64,000 bases of DNA from JALORV01 sp963712485 (GCA_963712485.1 CAVQID010000060.1:1-64000), one strand, 5' to 3'. Shown: positions 37,292-46,921, counted from the first letter of the stretch. Translations and numbers: made by a program. The notes: a model not told the origin generated them from the sequence alone.

Positions 37292-38644
37292 CTAGGGAAC
37301 CTGACGCGCGGCGATGCGCTTTTCGAGGTAATGGATGCTGGTGCCGCCCAGCACGAACTTCTCGTCCATCAGCAGTTCGCGATGCAACGGGATGTTCGTC
37401 TGGATGCCTTCGACCACCATTTCCGAAAGCGCGATCCGCATGCGCGCCAGTGCCTGGCTCCGCGTGTCGCCGTAGCAGATGACCTTGCCGATCATCGAGT
37501 CATAGTTTGGTGGCACGAAATAACCGCTGTAGGCGTGCGAATCGACGCGTACTCCGGGTCCGCCCGGAGCATGCCAGCCGGTGATGCGACCGGGCGAAGG
37601 CGTGAACTTGAACGGATCCTCGGCGTTGATCCGGCATTCGATCGCATGGCCTTTCTGCACGACGTCGCGCTGGCGAATCCGCAGCTTTTCACCGGCGGCC
37701 ACGCGGATCTGCTCCTGCACGATGTCGATGCCCGTGACCATCTCCGTCACCGGATGCTCGACCTGCACCCGAGTGTTCATCTCGATGAAATAGAACTCGT
37801 TGTCCTGGTACAGGAACTCGAACGTGCCGGCGCCGCGGTAATTGATCTTCTTGCAGGCCTCGACGCAACGGTCGCCGATCTTGTCGACCTGACGGCGGTT
37901 GATGCCGGGCGCCGGAGCCTCTTCGATGATCTTCTGATGGCGACGCTGCATCGAGCAGTCGCGCTCGCCGAGCCAGACCGCGTTGCGGTGCTGGTCCGCG
38001 AGAACCTGGATCTCGATATGCCGCGGTGTCTCGAGATACTTCTCCATATAGACAGCCGGATTGGAAAAGGCCGCCTGCGCCTCCTGGCGCGTCATCGTGA
38101 CTGCATTGAGCAGCGCGGCCTCGGTATGCACGACGCGCATTCCGCGCCCACCGCCGCCACCGGCCGCCTTGATGATGACCGGGTACCCGATCGCCCGTGC
38201 GCTGCGGACGATTTCGCGGGGCTCTTCGGCAAGCGCGCCTTGCGATCCGGGGACCGTGGGCACGCCGGCGGCTGTCATCGACTGCTTCGCGGAGACCTTG
38301 TCACCCATCAGCCTGATCGATTCCGGCCGGGGACCAATGAAGACAAAGCCGCTCTTTTCTACGCGCTCGGCAAAGTCGGCGTTCTCGGAAAGAAAGCCAT
38401 AGCCCGGGTGAATCGCTTCCGCATCGGTCACTTCGGCCGCGCTGATGATGGCCGGGATGTTGAGGTAGCTCTCACGCGAAGGCGGCGGCCCGATGCAGAC
38501 CGATTCGTCCGCGAGCTTCACGTACTTCGCATCGGTATCTGCCTCCGAGTGCACGACCACCGTGCGGATGCCCATTTCGCGGCAGGCGCGCTGGATCCGA
38601 AGGGCGATTTCCCCGCGATTGGCGATCAGGATCTTCTTGAACAC
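37292..38644 (-). CDS. accC: Acetyl-CoA carboxylase biotin carboxylase subunit AccC
   Basis: 450-residue ATP-grasp enzyme carboxylating biotin on AccB. N-terminus MFKKILIANRGEIALRI, glycine loop KAAGGGGGRGM, MNTRVQVEHPVTE. GTG start at 38644, no good Shine-Dalgarno. A 125-bp gap separates it from accB. Confidence 0.98.
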   Translation of the reverse strand: MFKKILIANRGEIALRIQRACREMGIRTVVVHSEADTDAKYVKLADESVCIGPPPSRESYLNIPAIISAAEVTDAEAIHPGYGFLSENADFAERVEKSGFVFIGPRPESIRLMGDKVSAKQSMTAAGVPTVPGSQGALAEEPREIVRSARAIGYPVIIKAAGGGGGRGMRVVHTEAALLNAVTMTRQEAQAAFSNPAVYMEKYLETPRHIEIQVLADQHRNAVWLGERDCSMQRRHQKIIEEAPAPGINRRQVDKIGDRCVEACKKINYRGAGTFEFLYQDNEFYFIEMNTRVQVEHPVTEMVTGIDIVQEQIRVAAGEKLRIRQRDVVQKGHAIECRINAEDPFKFTPSPGRITGWHAPGGPGVRVDSHAYSGYFVPPNYDSMIGKVICYGDTRSQALARMRIALSEMVVEGIQTNIPLHRELLMDEKFVLGGTSIHYLEKRIAARQVP

Positions 38645-38769
38645 GGCGGACTGGTTCGCTCGTCGTCAGTGTGTGTGGCAGCGGGGCGATCGGCGACGTC
38701 GGCTACCGAACGGCGCAAGCGTTCGTGCGGCGGTACCCGACCGCCCGCTGGCCGGGCACGACGCGCAGC

Positions 38770-39213
38770 CTATTCGATGATGAACAGCGGCTGGCCATAT
38801 TCAACCGGCTGGCCGTTGTCGACGAGAATCTTCGTGACGGTGCCACCGACTTCCGCCTCGATTTCATTCAGCAGTTTCATCGCCTCGATGATGCAGAGTG
38901 TGTCGCCTGGCTTGACTGTCGCCCCCTGCTCGATGAACGCGGGTGCGCCCGGACTGGGTGATCGATAGAAGGTGCCCACCATCGGCGACTTGACCACATG
39001 ACCGGGCGGCTCTTCGACTTCCGCCGCGAGTGCGGGGCTCACCGGTGCAAGCGGGGACGCCGCCGCGATGGTGATCGGAGCCACTGCTGGAGCAGGCGCA
39101 GCAGCCGGTGTCTTGACGATGCGGACCTTGTCCTCGCCCTCGGTGACTTCGAGTTCGGCGATGCCCGACTCTGCGACGAGGTCGATCAGCGTCTTCAGTT
39201 TTCTCAGGTCCAT
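38770..39213 (-). CDS. accB: Acetyl-CoA carboxylase biotin carboxyl carrier protein AccB
   Basis: 147 residues. N-terminal KLKTLIDLVAESGIAELEV helices, Ala/Pro-rich hinge, then the biotinyl domain with the modified lysine in EAMKLLNE and the thumb-containing PMVGTFYRSPSPGAPAF. Starts 12 bp after aroQ. Confidence 0.97.
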   Translation of the reverse strand: MDLRKLKTLIDLVAESGIAELEVTEGEDKVRIVKTPAAAPAPAVAPITIAAASPLAPVSPALAAEVEEPPGHVVKSPMVGTFYRSPSPGAPAFIEQGATVKPGDTLCIIEAMKLLNEIEAEVGGTVTKILVDNGQPVEYGQPLFIIE

Positions 39214-39225
39214 GCTCGCTCCGTC

Positions 39226-39669
39226 TCAGGAAGCGCGCTCGGCGAGAGCAAACTCGAGCGCATAGCGGTAGCCCGCTGCGCCGAGGCCGACGATCGAGCC
39301 GACGGCCAGGTCGGCTAGGTAAGAGCGGTGACGGAAGGCTTCGCGCCGATGGATATTGCTCAGATGAACCTCGATGAAAGGCAGCGCGACTGCCGCCAAG
39401 GCATCGCGAAGTGCAATGCTGGTGTGCGTGAACGCTCCAGCATTGACAATGAGAAAGGTGGTGCCGTCGGTGCGCGCTGCATGGATGCGGTCGATCAGCG
39501 CGCCCTCATGATTATTCTGATAAAAAAGCACTTCTGCGCCAAAACGCCCTGCAACTTCGGCCAGATCCGCCTCGATCTCGGCAAGTGACCGACCGCCGTA
39601 AATGGACGGTTCCCGCGTCCCCAGCAGGTTCAGGTTGGGCCCGTTGAGAACGAGGATGCGACTGGACAC
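39226..39669 (-). CDS. aroQ: Type II 3-dehydroquinate dehydratase
   Basis: 147-residue dodecameric enzyme of the shikimate pathway. Begins ILVLNGPNLNLLGTREPSIYGG with the catalytic tyrosine, then FYQNNHEG, NAGAFTHTSIALRDAL (catalytic His) and EVHLSNIHRREAFRH. GTG start with GGAG 7 bases ahead. aroQ-accB-accC is a conserved operon; aroE of the same pathway lies at 47.8 kb. Confidence 0.97.
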   Translation of the reverse strand: MSSRILVLNGPNLNLLGTREPSIYGGRSLAEIEADLAEVAGRFGAEVLFYQNNHEGALIDRIHAARTDGTTFLIVNAGAFTHTSIALRDALAAVALPFIEVHLSNIHRREAFRHRSYLADLAVGSIVGLGAAGYRYALEFALAERAS

Positions 39670-39777
39670 CGGTATCTCCGTCGGGTTAATGGATTTTCGA
39701 CTAAAAAGAAGGGAGATGACGACAAATTCGACGAAGTTTGCAAGTCTGAACGGAATCGAGGCAGATGTCCAGCGCGC

Positions 39778-40314
39778 TCACGAGTCCAAGTGAGCATCGA
39801 GCCATGCACGCAGGAGTTCGGGCTTGACCAGCCCTAACCGGGCCTGAACGAGCGTGCCTCGCGGACTGATCAATACAGTGTACGGCAGCGCGCCGCTGAA
39901 GTTGCCGAGCTGCCGCGCCAGCTCGCTGCCGCTGGCTCCGGCAACGAGCAGTGGCAACTCCAGCTTCAATTCTGACCGGAATTGCCGGACCGCATCCGGC
40001 CGATCAACCGCCAGTCCAACGACGGCAACGCCGCGACGACCGTAGTCGCGAGCGATCTGCTGCAGGGTCGGCATTTCTTCGACGCATGGTGCGCACCAGG
40101 TGGCCCAGAAGTTCAGCACCAGCCACTGGCCCTTCCATTGCGCGAGCGACTGCGGAGTCCCATCCGCGTCGTTGAACGTCTGGCCATAGAGCGAGGCGAC
40201 GGCAGCACTGCTCGGGTCGACGGCTCGGCTTCGATAAAAGGCGAAGCCGACACCCGCGGCCAACGCGGCAGCGCCGAACCCGGCGAGCGCGAACTGGCGG
40301 CGGCGTGCGTTCAC
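39778..40314 (-). CDS. TlpA/ResA-like thioredoxin family protein
   Basis: 178 residues. N-terminal membrane anchor (FALAGFGAAALAAGVGFAFY) and a periplasmic thioredoxin fold with active site WCAPC in NFWATWCAPCVEEMP; later cis-Pro in GALPYTVLI. Likely a periplasmic disulphide reductant, for example in cytochrome c maturation. GTG start overlaps the upstream stop by 4 bp. Confidence 0.92.
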   Translation of the reverse strand: MNARRRQFALAGFGAAALAAGVGFAFYRSRAVDPSSAAVASLYGQTFNDADGTPQSLAQWKGQWLVLNFWATWCAPCVEEMPTLQQIARDYGRRGVAVVGLAVDRPDAVRQFRSELKLELPLLVAGASGSELARQLGNFSGALPYTVLISPRGTLVQARLGLVKPELLRAWLDAHLDS

Positions 40315-40970
40315 GGCGACTCGTCGATCAACTGGCGCAACGCCGACAGGCTCGCCCTGCCACCGGCGGCGATCGGGTGCAGTCGAAACTCGGCTGACGC
40401 CACTGCGCGGTGGCGCGGCGCGACCCGAATTGCATCGCGTTCGAAGACGTGCAAACGAACTCCGATCCTGCGCAGGTTGCTTGGCAGGCCGGCTTCGCGG
40501 GCGGAAATAACGAAGGCCAGCCGCTCCTGGGCCGCGGGCCGCTCGGAGAAGTCGCCGCTGTCGGCGTCGAAATCGATGCCGGCATTCATCAGGGCGATCT
40601 CGACGTCCTTCGCGCTGTCCGTGAACAGGTGCACCTCAATGTCCGAATGCTCGGTCGCCGTGCCGTTCAATACCGCGCCGACGAGATGCGGACTGAATTC
40701 GCCGAGTTGCGACATCACGCCAAGCGCCGTGCGCCGCAATCCGCGAAGCAGGGCGGGGTGCGTATCCGCGGCAAAAACACTGAGATGGCGACGCAGCTCG
40801 TGTTCGATTTCTGCGTTGTCGGGCAGCACGCCGCGAGCGGCGGATTCGGCCCCCAGCACGGCCTGCAGCGCGCGACGCTTGGCCTGGCTGTAGTCACAGC
40901 CTTCCTCCGCGATGAGCCGCGCGGCAGCGGCGGCCAGTTCGATGCGCAGGGTATCCGGGGCGGGGCACAT
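40311..40970 (-). CDS. Nucleotidyltransferase-like protein of unknown function
   Basis: 219 residues, soluble. An N-terminal helical part (AAAAARLIAEEGCDYSQAKRRA) is followed by a segment HLVGAVLNGTATEHSDIEVHLF that resembles the G-S/T...DxD pattern of small nucleotidyltransferase folds, here with only one clear acidic residue pair. Genes of this kind lie between tlpA and mpl in several betaproteobacteria. I do not recognise a characterised relative. ATG 40970 is 109 bp from mpl, diverging. Confidence 0.65.
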   Translation of the reverse strand: MCPAPDTLRIELAAAAARLIAEEGCDYSQAKRRALQAVLGAESAARGVLPDNAEIEHELRRHLSVFAADTHPALLRGLRRTALGVMSQLGEFSPHLVGAVLNGTATEHSDIEVHLFTDSAKDVEIALMNAGIDFDADSGDFSERPAAQERLAFVISAREAGLPSNLRRIGVRLHVFERDAIRVAPRHRAVASAEFRLHPIAAGGRASLSALRQLIDESP

Positions 40971-41012
40971 GGGGTCCGAAGTCTAGCGGGCCGAGCAAAG
41001 GGTCCGGCGCAT

Positions 41013-41018
41013 TACAAT
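41013..41018 (+). promoter_or_regulatory. -10 box upstream of mpl
   Basis: TACAAT followed by CGCG, 61 bp before the mpl start. Confidence 0.45.
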
Positions 41019-41079
41019 CGCGCGCCTTCGCGGCGGACAGCGCTTCGACCTGCAGCCGCCCGCTCCGTTCACCATTCCC

Positions 41080-42429
41080 GTGCACATCCACATCCTCGGC
41101 ATCTGCGGCACCTTCATGGGCGGCCTCGCGCAACTCGCGCTGGCGGCAGGACATCGCGTGTCCGGGTGCGATGCCAACGTCTACCCGCCGATGAGCGATC
41201 AGTTGGCTGCTGCCGGTGTGCGGCTCGTCGAGGGTTACGGCGCCGACCAGATCGCGATGGCACCGGACCTCTGGGTGATTGGAAACGTCGTCACGCGCGG
41301 CAATCCACTGATGGAAGCGATACTGGACAGCGGGCTGGCCTTCGTGTCCGGGCCGCAGTGGCTGACCGACCATGTTTTGGCGGGCCGGCACGTGCTCGGT
41401 GTCGCCGGCACACACGGCAAGACGACGACGACAGCGATGTTGGCGTACATCCTCGAGCAGGCGGGACTTGGCCCGGGCTTCCTGGTGGGCGGGGTCCCCA
41501 CCGACTTCGGTGTTTCTGCGCGACTCGGGACGGGTCGGCACTTCGTCATCGAGGCGGATGAATACGACACCGCATTTTTCGACAAGCGCTCGAAGTTCCT
41601 GCACTACCGTGCGCGAACCGTGATTCTGAACAATCTCGAATTCGACCATGCGGACATCTTTGCCGATCTGGGCGCGATCGAGACGCAGTTCCACCATCTG
41701 GTTCGCACGTTGCCCTCCAGCGCCCGCCTGATTGTCAACGCCGGTGACCCGGCGTTACAGCGCGTGCTTGACCGGGGTTGCTGGAGCGAGCTGGAGCGAT
41801 TCGGTGCAGGGCAATGGCAGCTCAACTCGGCGCCGCCCTACGAGGTGACGCACGACGGCCGGGCGATTGGCCGACTGGAGATCGAGCTGCCCGGCGCGCA
41901 CAACCGCATGAACGCGCTCGCTGCGATCGCCGCCGCGAATCATGTCGGCGCCCTTCCGGCGAGAGCTCTGGAATCGCTGGCGCGCTTTGGCGGCGTGAAG
42001 CGTCGCCTCGAGGTCCGTGGGACCGTGGGTGGCGTCACGGTGATTGACGACTTCGCTCACCATCCGACAGCGATACGCGAAACGATCGCAGGTTTGCGCA
42101 GCCGCGTAGGCTCGGCGCGCATCCTCGCCGTTCTAGAGCCCCGCTCCAACACGATGAAGCAGGGCACGGTAAAAGCCCAGCTCGCAGGCAGCCTGGAAGG
42201 TGCCGACCGGACCTTCTGTTACTCCGGAGCGATCGGTTGGAATGTTGCCGAGACGCTGGCACCGCTCGGTGAGCGTGTCGCGACCCACAACGAACTTGGC
42301 GCGCTGATCGATGACGTTGTCGCTGTGGCCGCCGAGGGCGATCACATCCTGGTGATGAGCAACGGCGGGTTCGGTGGCATACACCAGCGCCTGCTCGATC
42401 GCCTGGCCCAGAAAACGGCGGCGTTGTGA
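41080..42429 (+). CDS. mpl: UDP-N-acetylmuramate:L-alanyl-gamma-D-glutamyl-meso-diaminopimelate ligase Mpl
   Basis: 449-residue Mur-ligase family enzyme that reuses murein tripeptide from cell-wall recycling. Mur ligase N-terminal Rossmann part (HILGICGTFMGGLA), P-loop GTHGKTTTTAM, IEADEYDTAFFD typical of Mpl, NNLEFDHADIF, and C-terminal DFAHHPTAI. GTG start. Pairs functionally with AmpD at 27 kb. Overlaps yqiA by GTGA. Confidence 0.96.
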   Translation: MHIHILGICGTFMGGLAQLALAAGHRVSGCDANVYPPMSDQLAAAGVRLVEGYGADQIAMAPDLWVIGNVVTRGNPLMEAILDSGLAFVSGPQWLTDHVLAGRHVLGVAGTHGKTTTTAMLAYILEQAGLGPGFLVGGVPTDFGVSARLGTGRHFVIEADEYDTAFFDKRSKFLHYRARTVILNNLEFDHADIFADLGAIETQFHHLVRTLPSSARLIVNAGDPALQRVLDRGCWSELERFGAGQWQLNSAPPYEVTHDGRAIGRLEIELPGAHNRMNALAAIAAANHVGALPARALESLARFGGVKRRLEVRGTVGGVTVIDDFAHHPTAIRETIAGLRSRVGSARILAVLEPRSNTMKQGTVKAQLAGSLEGADRTFCYSGAIGWNVAETLAPLGERVATHNELGALIDDVVAVAAEGDHILVMSNGGFGGIHQRLLDRLAQKTAAL

Positions 42430-43007
42430 TTCTCTACCTGCACGGCTTTCGCTCGTCACCCGCTTCACGCAAGGCGACGATGCTGAAACACGCGATGGCC
42501 GAGCGGGGTCGCAGTAACGAATACGCGTGTCCCGCGCTGCCTGCTTCGCCCGCCCGGGCGATTGCTGTCGCGCTCGCTGCGGCCGATGGAGTCGCGGCGG
42601 CGGAACTGTGCCTTATCGGTTCGTCGCTCGGCGGCTACTACGCCACCTGGCTGGCCGAACAGCTCGGTTGCCGCGCCGTGCTGCTGAATCCGGCGATCCG
42701 GCCACAGGACGACCTTGCGAAGTACCTCGGCGCGCAGCCGGTCTACTTCTCGGAAGAGCAGATCGATTTCAGGTCCGAGTACCTGCACGAACTTGCGCAG
42801 ATCGACACGCCGAACATCACGCGACCCGAGAGATATTTCCTGTTGGCGGCAACGGGCGACACCGTCATCGACTATCGGGCGATGACCCGCAAGTACGAGG
42901 GTGCGCGACAGCAGGTGATTACCGGCAGCGATCATGAGCTGTCGGATTTCGCAAGTTACATCGACGAGGTGCTGCAATTCTGTGATGGACCCGTCGGCGG
43001 ATCATAA
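42426..43007 (+). CDS. YqiA/YcfP-type alpha/beta-hydrolase esterase
   Basis: 193 residues: ILYLHGFRSSP, nucleophile elbow GSSLGGYYA, acid in ATGDTVIDY and histidine in GSDHELSDF, a full catalytic triad. Short cytoplasmic esterase of unknown substrate, commonly next to mpl. GTG start within the mpl stop. Confidence 0.9.
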   Translation: MILYLHGFRSSPASRKATMLKHAMAERGRSNEYACPALPASPARAIAVALAAADGVAAAELCLIGSSLGGYYATWLAEQLGCRAVLLNPAIRPQDDLAKYLGAQPVYFSEEQIDFRSEYLHELAQIDTPNITRPERYFLLAATGDTVIDYRAMTRKYEGARQQVITGSDHELSDFASYIDEVLQFCDGPVGGS

Positions 43008-43026
43008 GAAATGGGAGGGAAGTGCA

Positions 43027-43767
43027 ATGAAGCGATTGCAGGGCAGGGTGTGCATCGTGACCGGAGCCGCACAAGGCATCGGCCTGGCGACGGCGCGCCG
43101 CTTTCTGCAGGAGGGAGCGCGTGTTGCACTGTGCGACATCCGGCGCGATAGCGTGGACTCGGCAGTGGATGCGGTGCGCGAGCTGGGCGCTGCGGAAGGC
43201 TACGTCGTCGACGTCACCAAGCGCGACCAGATCGACACCATGGTGGCCGCGGTGCGGTCGAAGCATGGCGCGATCGATGTGCTGGTCAATAATGCCGGCA
43301 TCACGATTGATGCGCGGCTGCAGAAGATGGACGACGCGCAATTTGATCGGGTGATCGACGTCAATCTGAAGGGCACGTTCAACTGCTCCCGCGCCGTCGT
43401 CGATACGATGGTCGAGCAGGGCCGTGGCGTGATACTGAACGCGTCGAGCGTCGTCGGCATTTACGGCAACTTCGGGCAGACCAACTATGCCGCCAGCAAG
43501 TTCGGTGTTATCGGCTTCGTGAAGACCTGGTCGAGGGAACTCGGTCCTAAAGGGATCCGCTGCAACGCTGTCGCTCCGGGCTTCATCGAAACGCCAATCC
43601 TGCAGACCATCCCCGAGAAGGTGCTGCACCAGATGCGGGAACGCGTACCGCTGCGGCGCCTCGGAACTCCGGAAGACATCGCTGCCGTTTACGCCTTCCT
43701 CGCCTCCGATGACGCCGCGTATATCAACGGCGCGGTCATTGAAGTGTCGGGCGGACTCACGGTGTAG
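43027..43767 (+). CDS. SDR-family 3-oxoacyl-ACP reductase-like protein
   Basis: 246-residue short-chain dehydrogenase. Cofactor motif TGAAQGIG, NNAGIT, catalytic Ser-Tyr-Lys in NASSVVGIYGN and YAASKFG, and a C-terminal INGAVIEVSGGLTV. FabG-like in length and pattern, but fatty-acid genes are absent nearby, so it may act on other 3-oxoacyl substrates. ATG 43027 chosen for the strong GGGAGGGA just ahead; the open frame to 42934 overlaps yqiA. Confidence 0.88.
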   Translation: MKRLQGRVCIVTGAAQGIGLATARRFLQEGARVALCDIRRDSVDSAVDAVRELGAAEGYVVDVTKRDQIDTMVAAVRSKHGAIDVLVNNAGITIDARLQKMDDAQFDRVIDVNLKGTFNCSRAVVDTMVEQGRGVILNASSVVGIYGNFGQTNYAASKFGVIGFVKTWSRELGPKGIRCNAVAPGFIETPILQTIPEKVLHQMRERVPLRRLGTPEDIAAVYAFLASDDAAYINGAVIEVSGGLTV

Positions 43768-43770
43768 TGC

Positions 43771-44259
43771 ATGGCGTCCGCCAAGGCTTTGCCGCCTTCG
43801 GCGCTGCGGGTGCAGCGCGCCCTCGAACAGGCCGGCCTGGACTCGCGGGTGCGCGAACTCGCTGTTGCCGCACGGACAGCGCAGCAGGCTGCGGAGGCGC
43901 TCGGCATCGACGTCGGCCAGATCGCGAAATCGCTGATCTTCCGGGGTGCGACGTCGGGACGCGCGGTTCTGGTCATCGCCGCCGGGGATCGAAGGGTCAG
44001 CGAAGCCCGAATTGCCGCGCTTGCCGGCGAAGCGATCGAGCGAGCGGCGCCGGACTTCGTCCGCCAGCACTCCGGCTTTGCCATCGGTGGCGTTGCGCCC
44101 ATCGCACATGCCGCGCCAATGCTGACCTTCGTCGACGCGTCACTGCGGCGCTTCGACACCGTGTGGGCGGCCGGCGGCACTCCGCACTGCGTGTTCCCGA
44201 TTCAGCCGCGCGACCTCGTACGCATCAGCGGCGGTATTGAAGCGTCGACTGACGCGTGA
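43771..44259 (+). CDS. YbaK/ProX-type aminoacyl-tRNA deacylase
   Basis: 162 residues with the YbaK/EbsC fold: AKSLIFRG with the conserved lysine, AGDRRVSEARIA, SGFAIGGVAPIAH and VWAAGGTPHCVFPI. Such proteins clear mischarged Cys- or Ala-tRNA(Pro). Three bases after the SDR stop. Confidence 0.88.
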   Translation: MASAKALPPSALRVQRALEQAGLDSRVRELAVAARTAQQAAEALGIDVGQIAKSLIFRGATSGRAVLVIAAGDRRVSEARIAALAGEAIERAAPDFVRQHSGFAIGGVAPIAHAAPMLTFVDASLRRFDTVWAAGGTPHCVFPIQPRDLVRISGGIEASTDA

Positions 44260-44266
44260 CTGATCG

Positions 44267-44866
44267 ATGAACGACACCTTCCTTTCGGCCGTGTTGCTGT
44301 TGTTGCTGGTGGCGGATCCGTTCGGCAACGTTCCGATCTTCATATCGGCGCTGCGGGACGTCCCGCCGCAGCGTCGTCTGCCGATCGTGCTGCGCGAGTG
44401 CCTGATCGCGTTCGTGGTACTGACGGTGTTCGTCTTCGCTGGTCGGCCCTTCCTGCAGACTCTCGGCCTGTCCGAAGTCGCGTTGCAGATCGGTGGCGCC
44501 GTCGTTCTCATGCTGGTGGCGCTGCGCATGGTCTTTCCATCGCCTGAAGGCGTGTACGGTACGGCACCCGGCGGCGAGCCATTCATCGTGCCGCTTGCCG
44601 TGCCGGCCTTAGCCGGCCCCTCGGCGCTGGCCACCGTCATGTTGCTGGTTTCGCGCGATCCTTCGCGGTCGCTTGAATGGGTTGCGGCGATCGCGGTCGT
44701 GATGGTGGTCTGCGCCCTGGTGCTCGTCTCCGCGGGCAGGCTGCAGGCATTGCTCGGCGAACGCGTCACGCTTGCATTCGAGCGACTCATGGGCCTGGTG
44801 CTCGCCGCGATCGCCGTCGAGCTCCTGTTGCGCGGCGTCAGAACGTTCGTGGCCACCCTGCATTGA
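44267..44866 (+). CDS. MarC family integral membrane protein
   Basis: 199 residues, six predicted helices, with the MarC signatures LLLVADPFGNVPIFI near the start and PLAVPALAGPSALATVML in the middle. Function unknown; not the antibiotic-resistance factor once suggested. Seven bases after the YbaK gene. Confidence 0.92.
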   Translation: MNDTFLSAVLLLLLVADPFGNVPIFISALRDVPPQRRLPIVLRECLIAFVVLTVFVFAGRPFLQTLGLSEVALQIGGAVVLMLVALRMVFPSPEGVYGTAPGGEPFIVPLAVPALAGPSALATVMLLVSRDPSRSLEWVAAIAVVMVVCALVLVSAGRLQALLGERVTLAFERLMGLVLAAIAVELLLRGVRTFVATLH

Positions 44867-44873
44867 GGCCTCA

Positions 44874-46862
44874 ATGAACTTGCTGTTCGAGGAGGACGGG
44901 GCATTCAAGGCCGGCAGCGTGCTGTCCTCGACCGAATCGTCCTATCAGGTCGAATTGCCCAGCGGAAGGCGCACCAAGGTCAAGAGTTCGCACGTCCTGC
45001 TGCAGTTCGACGAAGTGAGCCCGGCGCGACTGCTCGAACTCGCCCATGACGAGGCCGGGAAGGTCGATCTCGACTTCCTGTGGGAGGCAGCGCCGCAGGA
45101 CGAGTTCGGCTTTCGCGAGCTCGCGGCCGATTACTACGGTGCGAAGGCCACCAGCGTGCAGCAGGCAGCGCTGCTGATCCGGCTTCATTCGGCACCCGTG
45201 TACTTCTATCGCAAGGGCCGCGGCCGTTATCGACCCGCCCCGCCCGAGACGTTGAAGGCTGCTTTGGCTGCCGTGGACCGCAAGCGCAGGCAGGACGAAC
45301 TGCGCCAGCACTATGTCGAAGAACTCAAGCAGGGTCGGGTCCCTGCGCCGATAGCGGAGCAGGCCGTCTCGATGATCGTGCGTCCTGACCGGGCGTCGAT
45401 CGAATACAGGGCACTCGAACAGGCGGCAAGCGAAGCGCAAACGACGCCGCTGCGACTGCTGCTCGCGACCCGCGCGATCGAGTCGCCGTATCACTGGCAT
45501 GTCGCGAGTTTCCTTGCGCAGCACTTTCCGCGCGGCGCCGGATTCGGCGCCGATGTTCCGGGACCCGGCTCAGCTGACGAACTGCCAGTGGCGAACGTCG
45601 CCGCGTTTTCCATTGACGACAGCGCGACGACGGAGATCGACGATGCGTTCTCGGTGACGGCGTCGGGAGAAAACCGGGTGCGCGTCGGCATCCACATCGC
45701 CGCGCCGGCGCTCCAGTTGCAGCGCGCCGACGTGCTGGACGCGGTCGCGCGTGCGCGCATGAGCACGGTTTATGCGCCGGGGATCAAGATCACGATGCTT
45801 CCGCCGGCCTGGATCGACGCCTATTCGCTGACCGAGAACCGGGTCGTACCGGTGCTTTCTCTCTATGTCGACGTCGACCCGCGCGACTTCAGCGTGGCCG
45901 GCACCGAAACGCGGATAGAGCGAATTCGCATCTCCGCCAACCTCAGGCACGACCGCCTCGACGAGATCATCACCGACGAGACGATCGCCGCCGCCAGTTT
46001 CGCGGCGCCGTTTGCCGGTGAACTGTCATTCCTGTGGCGCTTCGCCCGGGCGCTGCTCGCACGGCGAGAGGCGGTTCGCGGCCGGCCCGAGCCGCTCGGG
46101 CGCGTCGATTATTCGTTCGAGCTCGACGGCGAAGGTGAGCATGCGCATGTGACGGTCAAGACCCGCAGGCGCGGCGCTCCGCTCGACCTGCTGGTGGCGG
46201 AACTGATGATTTATGCCAACAGCACGTGGGGCCGCTGGCTGGCAACTCGCGGCGTCGCCGGAATCTACCGATCGCAGTCGATGGGGCGTGTGCGCATGTC
46301 GACGACGCCGGCGGCTCACGAGGGGATGGGTGTGAGCCACTACGCGTGGAGTTCCTCACCACTGCGACGCTACGTCGACCTCATCAACCAGGGGCAACTG
46401 ATCGCCTGCGCCCGCGACGAGGCGGCTCCCTACGCCGCGAACGAGGCGGAGCTGTTCGCTATTGTCTCGGGCTTCGACGCCGCCTATGGCGCTTATGCGG
46501 AATTCCAGGAACGGATGGAGCGTTACTGGGCACTGCGCTGGCTGCGACAGGAGGACGTGCAGCGCATCGGTGCAACGGTCGTTCGTGGCGACGTGTTGCG
46601 CCTTGTCGGATTGCCGTTCATTGCGCGGCTGCCGGGCCTGCCTGAGTTGCCCCGCGGTCAACAGCTCGAACTCGATGTGCTGGGGGGCGACGACGTCGAG
46701 CTCAGGCTCGAGGCCCGCGTGCATCGCGTTCTTGCGGATGCTGTCGCCGATGAAGCCGAGATCGAAGAAATCGACGAATCGATCGACGCAGCGCCAGGCG
46801 CCGCGGAGGCGACACCGGCGACCGACACGCCTGCACCGGATCCCGCGGCCTCGGCCGGCTGA
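44874..46862 (+). CDS. RNase II/RNB-domain exoribonuclease
   Basis: 662-residue 3'-5' exoribonuclease. The RNB catalytic site is IDDSATTEIDDAFSV (Mg-binding aspartates), followed by YAPGIKITMLPPAW and the late YRSQSMGRVRMSTTP and HYAWSSSPLRRYVDL. N-terminal part is a winged-helix-like region rather than classic cold-shock domains, and the last ~40 residues are acidic/Pro-Ala-rich. The ATG at 44874 begins MNLLFEEDGAFKAG, the common start in Burkholderiales; an in-frame ATG at 44772 lies within marC. Confidence 0.9.
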   Translation: MNLLFEEDGAFKAGSVLSSTESSYQVELPSGRRTKVKSSHVLLQFDEVSPARLLELAHDEAGKVDLDFLWEAAPQDEFGFRELAADYYGAKATSVQQAALLIRLHSAPVYFYRKGRGRYRPAPPETLKAALAAVDRKRRQDELRQHYVEELKQGRVPAPIAEQAVSMIVRPDRASIEYRALEQAASEAQTTPLRLLLATRAIESPYHWHVASFLAQHFPRGAGFGADVPGPGSADELPVANVAAFSIDDSATTEIDDAFSVTASGENRVRVGIHIAAPALQLQRADVLDAVARARMSTVYAPGIKITMLPPAWIDAYSLTENRVVPVLSLYVDVDPRDFSVAGTETRIERIRISANLRHDRLDEIITDETIAAASFAAPFAGELSFLWRFARALLARREAVRGRPEPLGRVDYSFELDGEGEHAHVTVKTRRRGAPLDLLVAELMIYANSTWGRWLATRGVAGIYRSQSMGRVRMSTTPAAHEGMGVSHYAWSSSPLRRYVDLINQGQLIACARDEAAPYAANEAELFAIVSGFDAAYGAYAEFQERMERYWALRWLRQEDVQRIGATVVRGDVLRLVGLPFIARLPGLPELPRGQQLELDVLGGDDVELRLEARVHRVLADAVADEAEIEEIDESIDAAPGAAEATPATDTPAPDPAASAG

Positions 46863-46915
46863 GTCATCCGCACGACAGTCGCGTTATCGCGTGATCGGCC
46901 GGCGCAGGCGATGGC

Positions 46916-46921
46916 TACAAT
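46916..46921 (+). promoter_or_regulatory. -10 box upstream of tonB
   Basis: TACAAT followed by CGATT, about 33 bp before the preferred ATG. Confidence 0.45.

Noticed and set aside
37271..38968. 565-codon open frame antisense to accC
   Set aside because: Shadow of biotin carboxylase; third-position GC explains the lack of stops.
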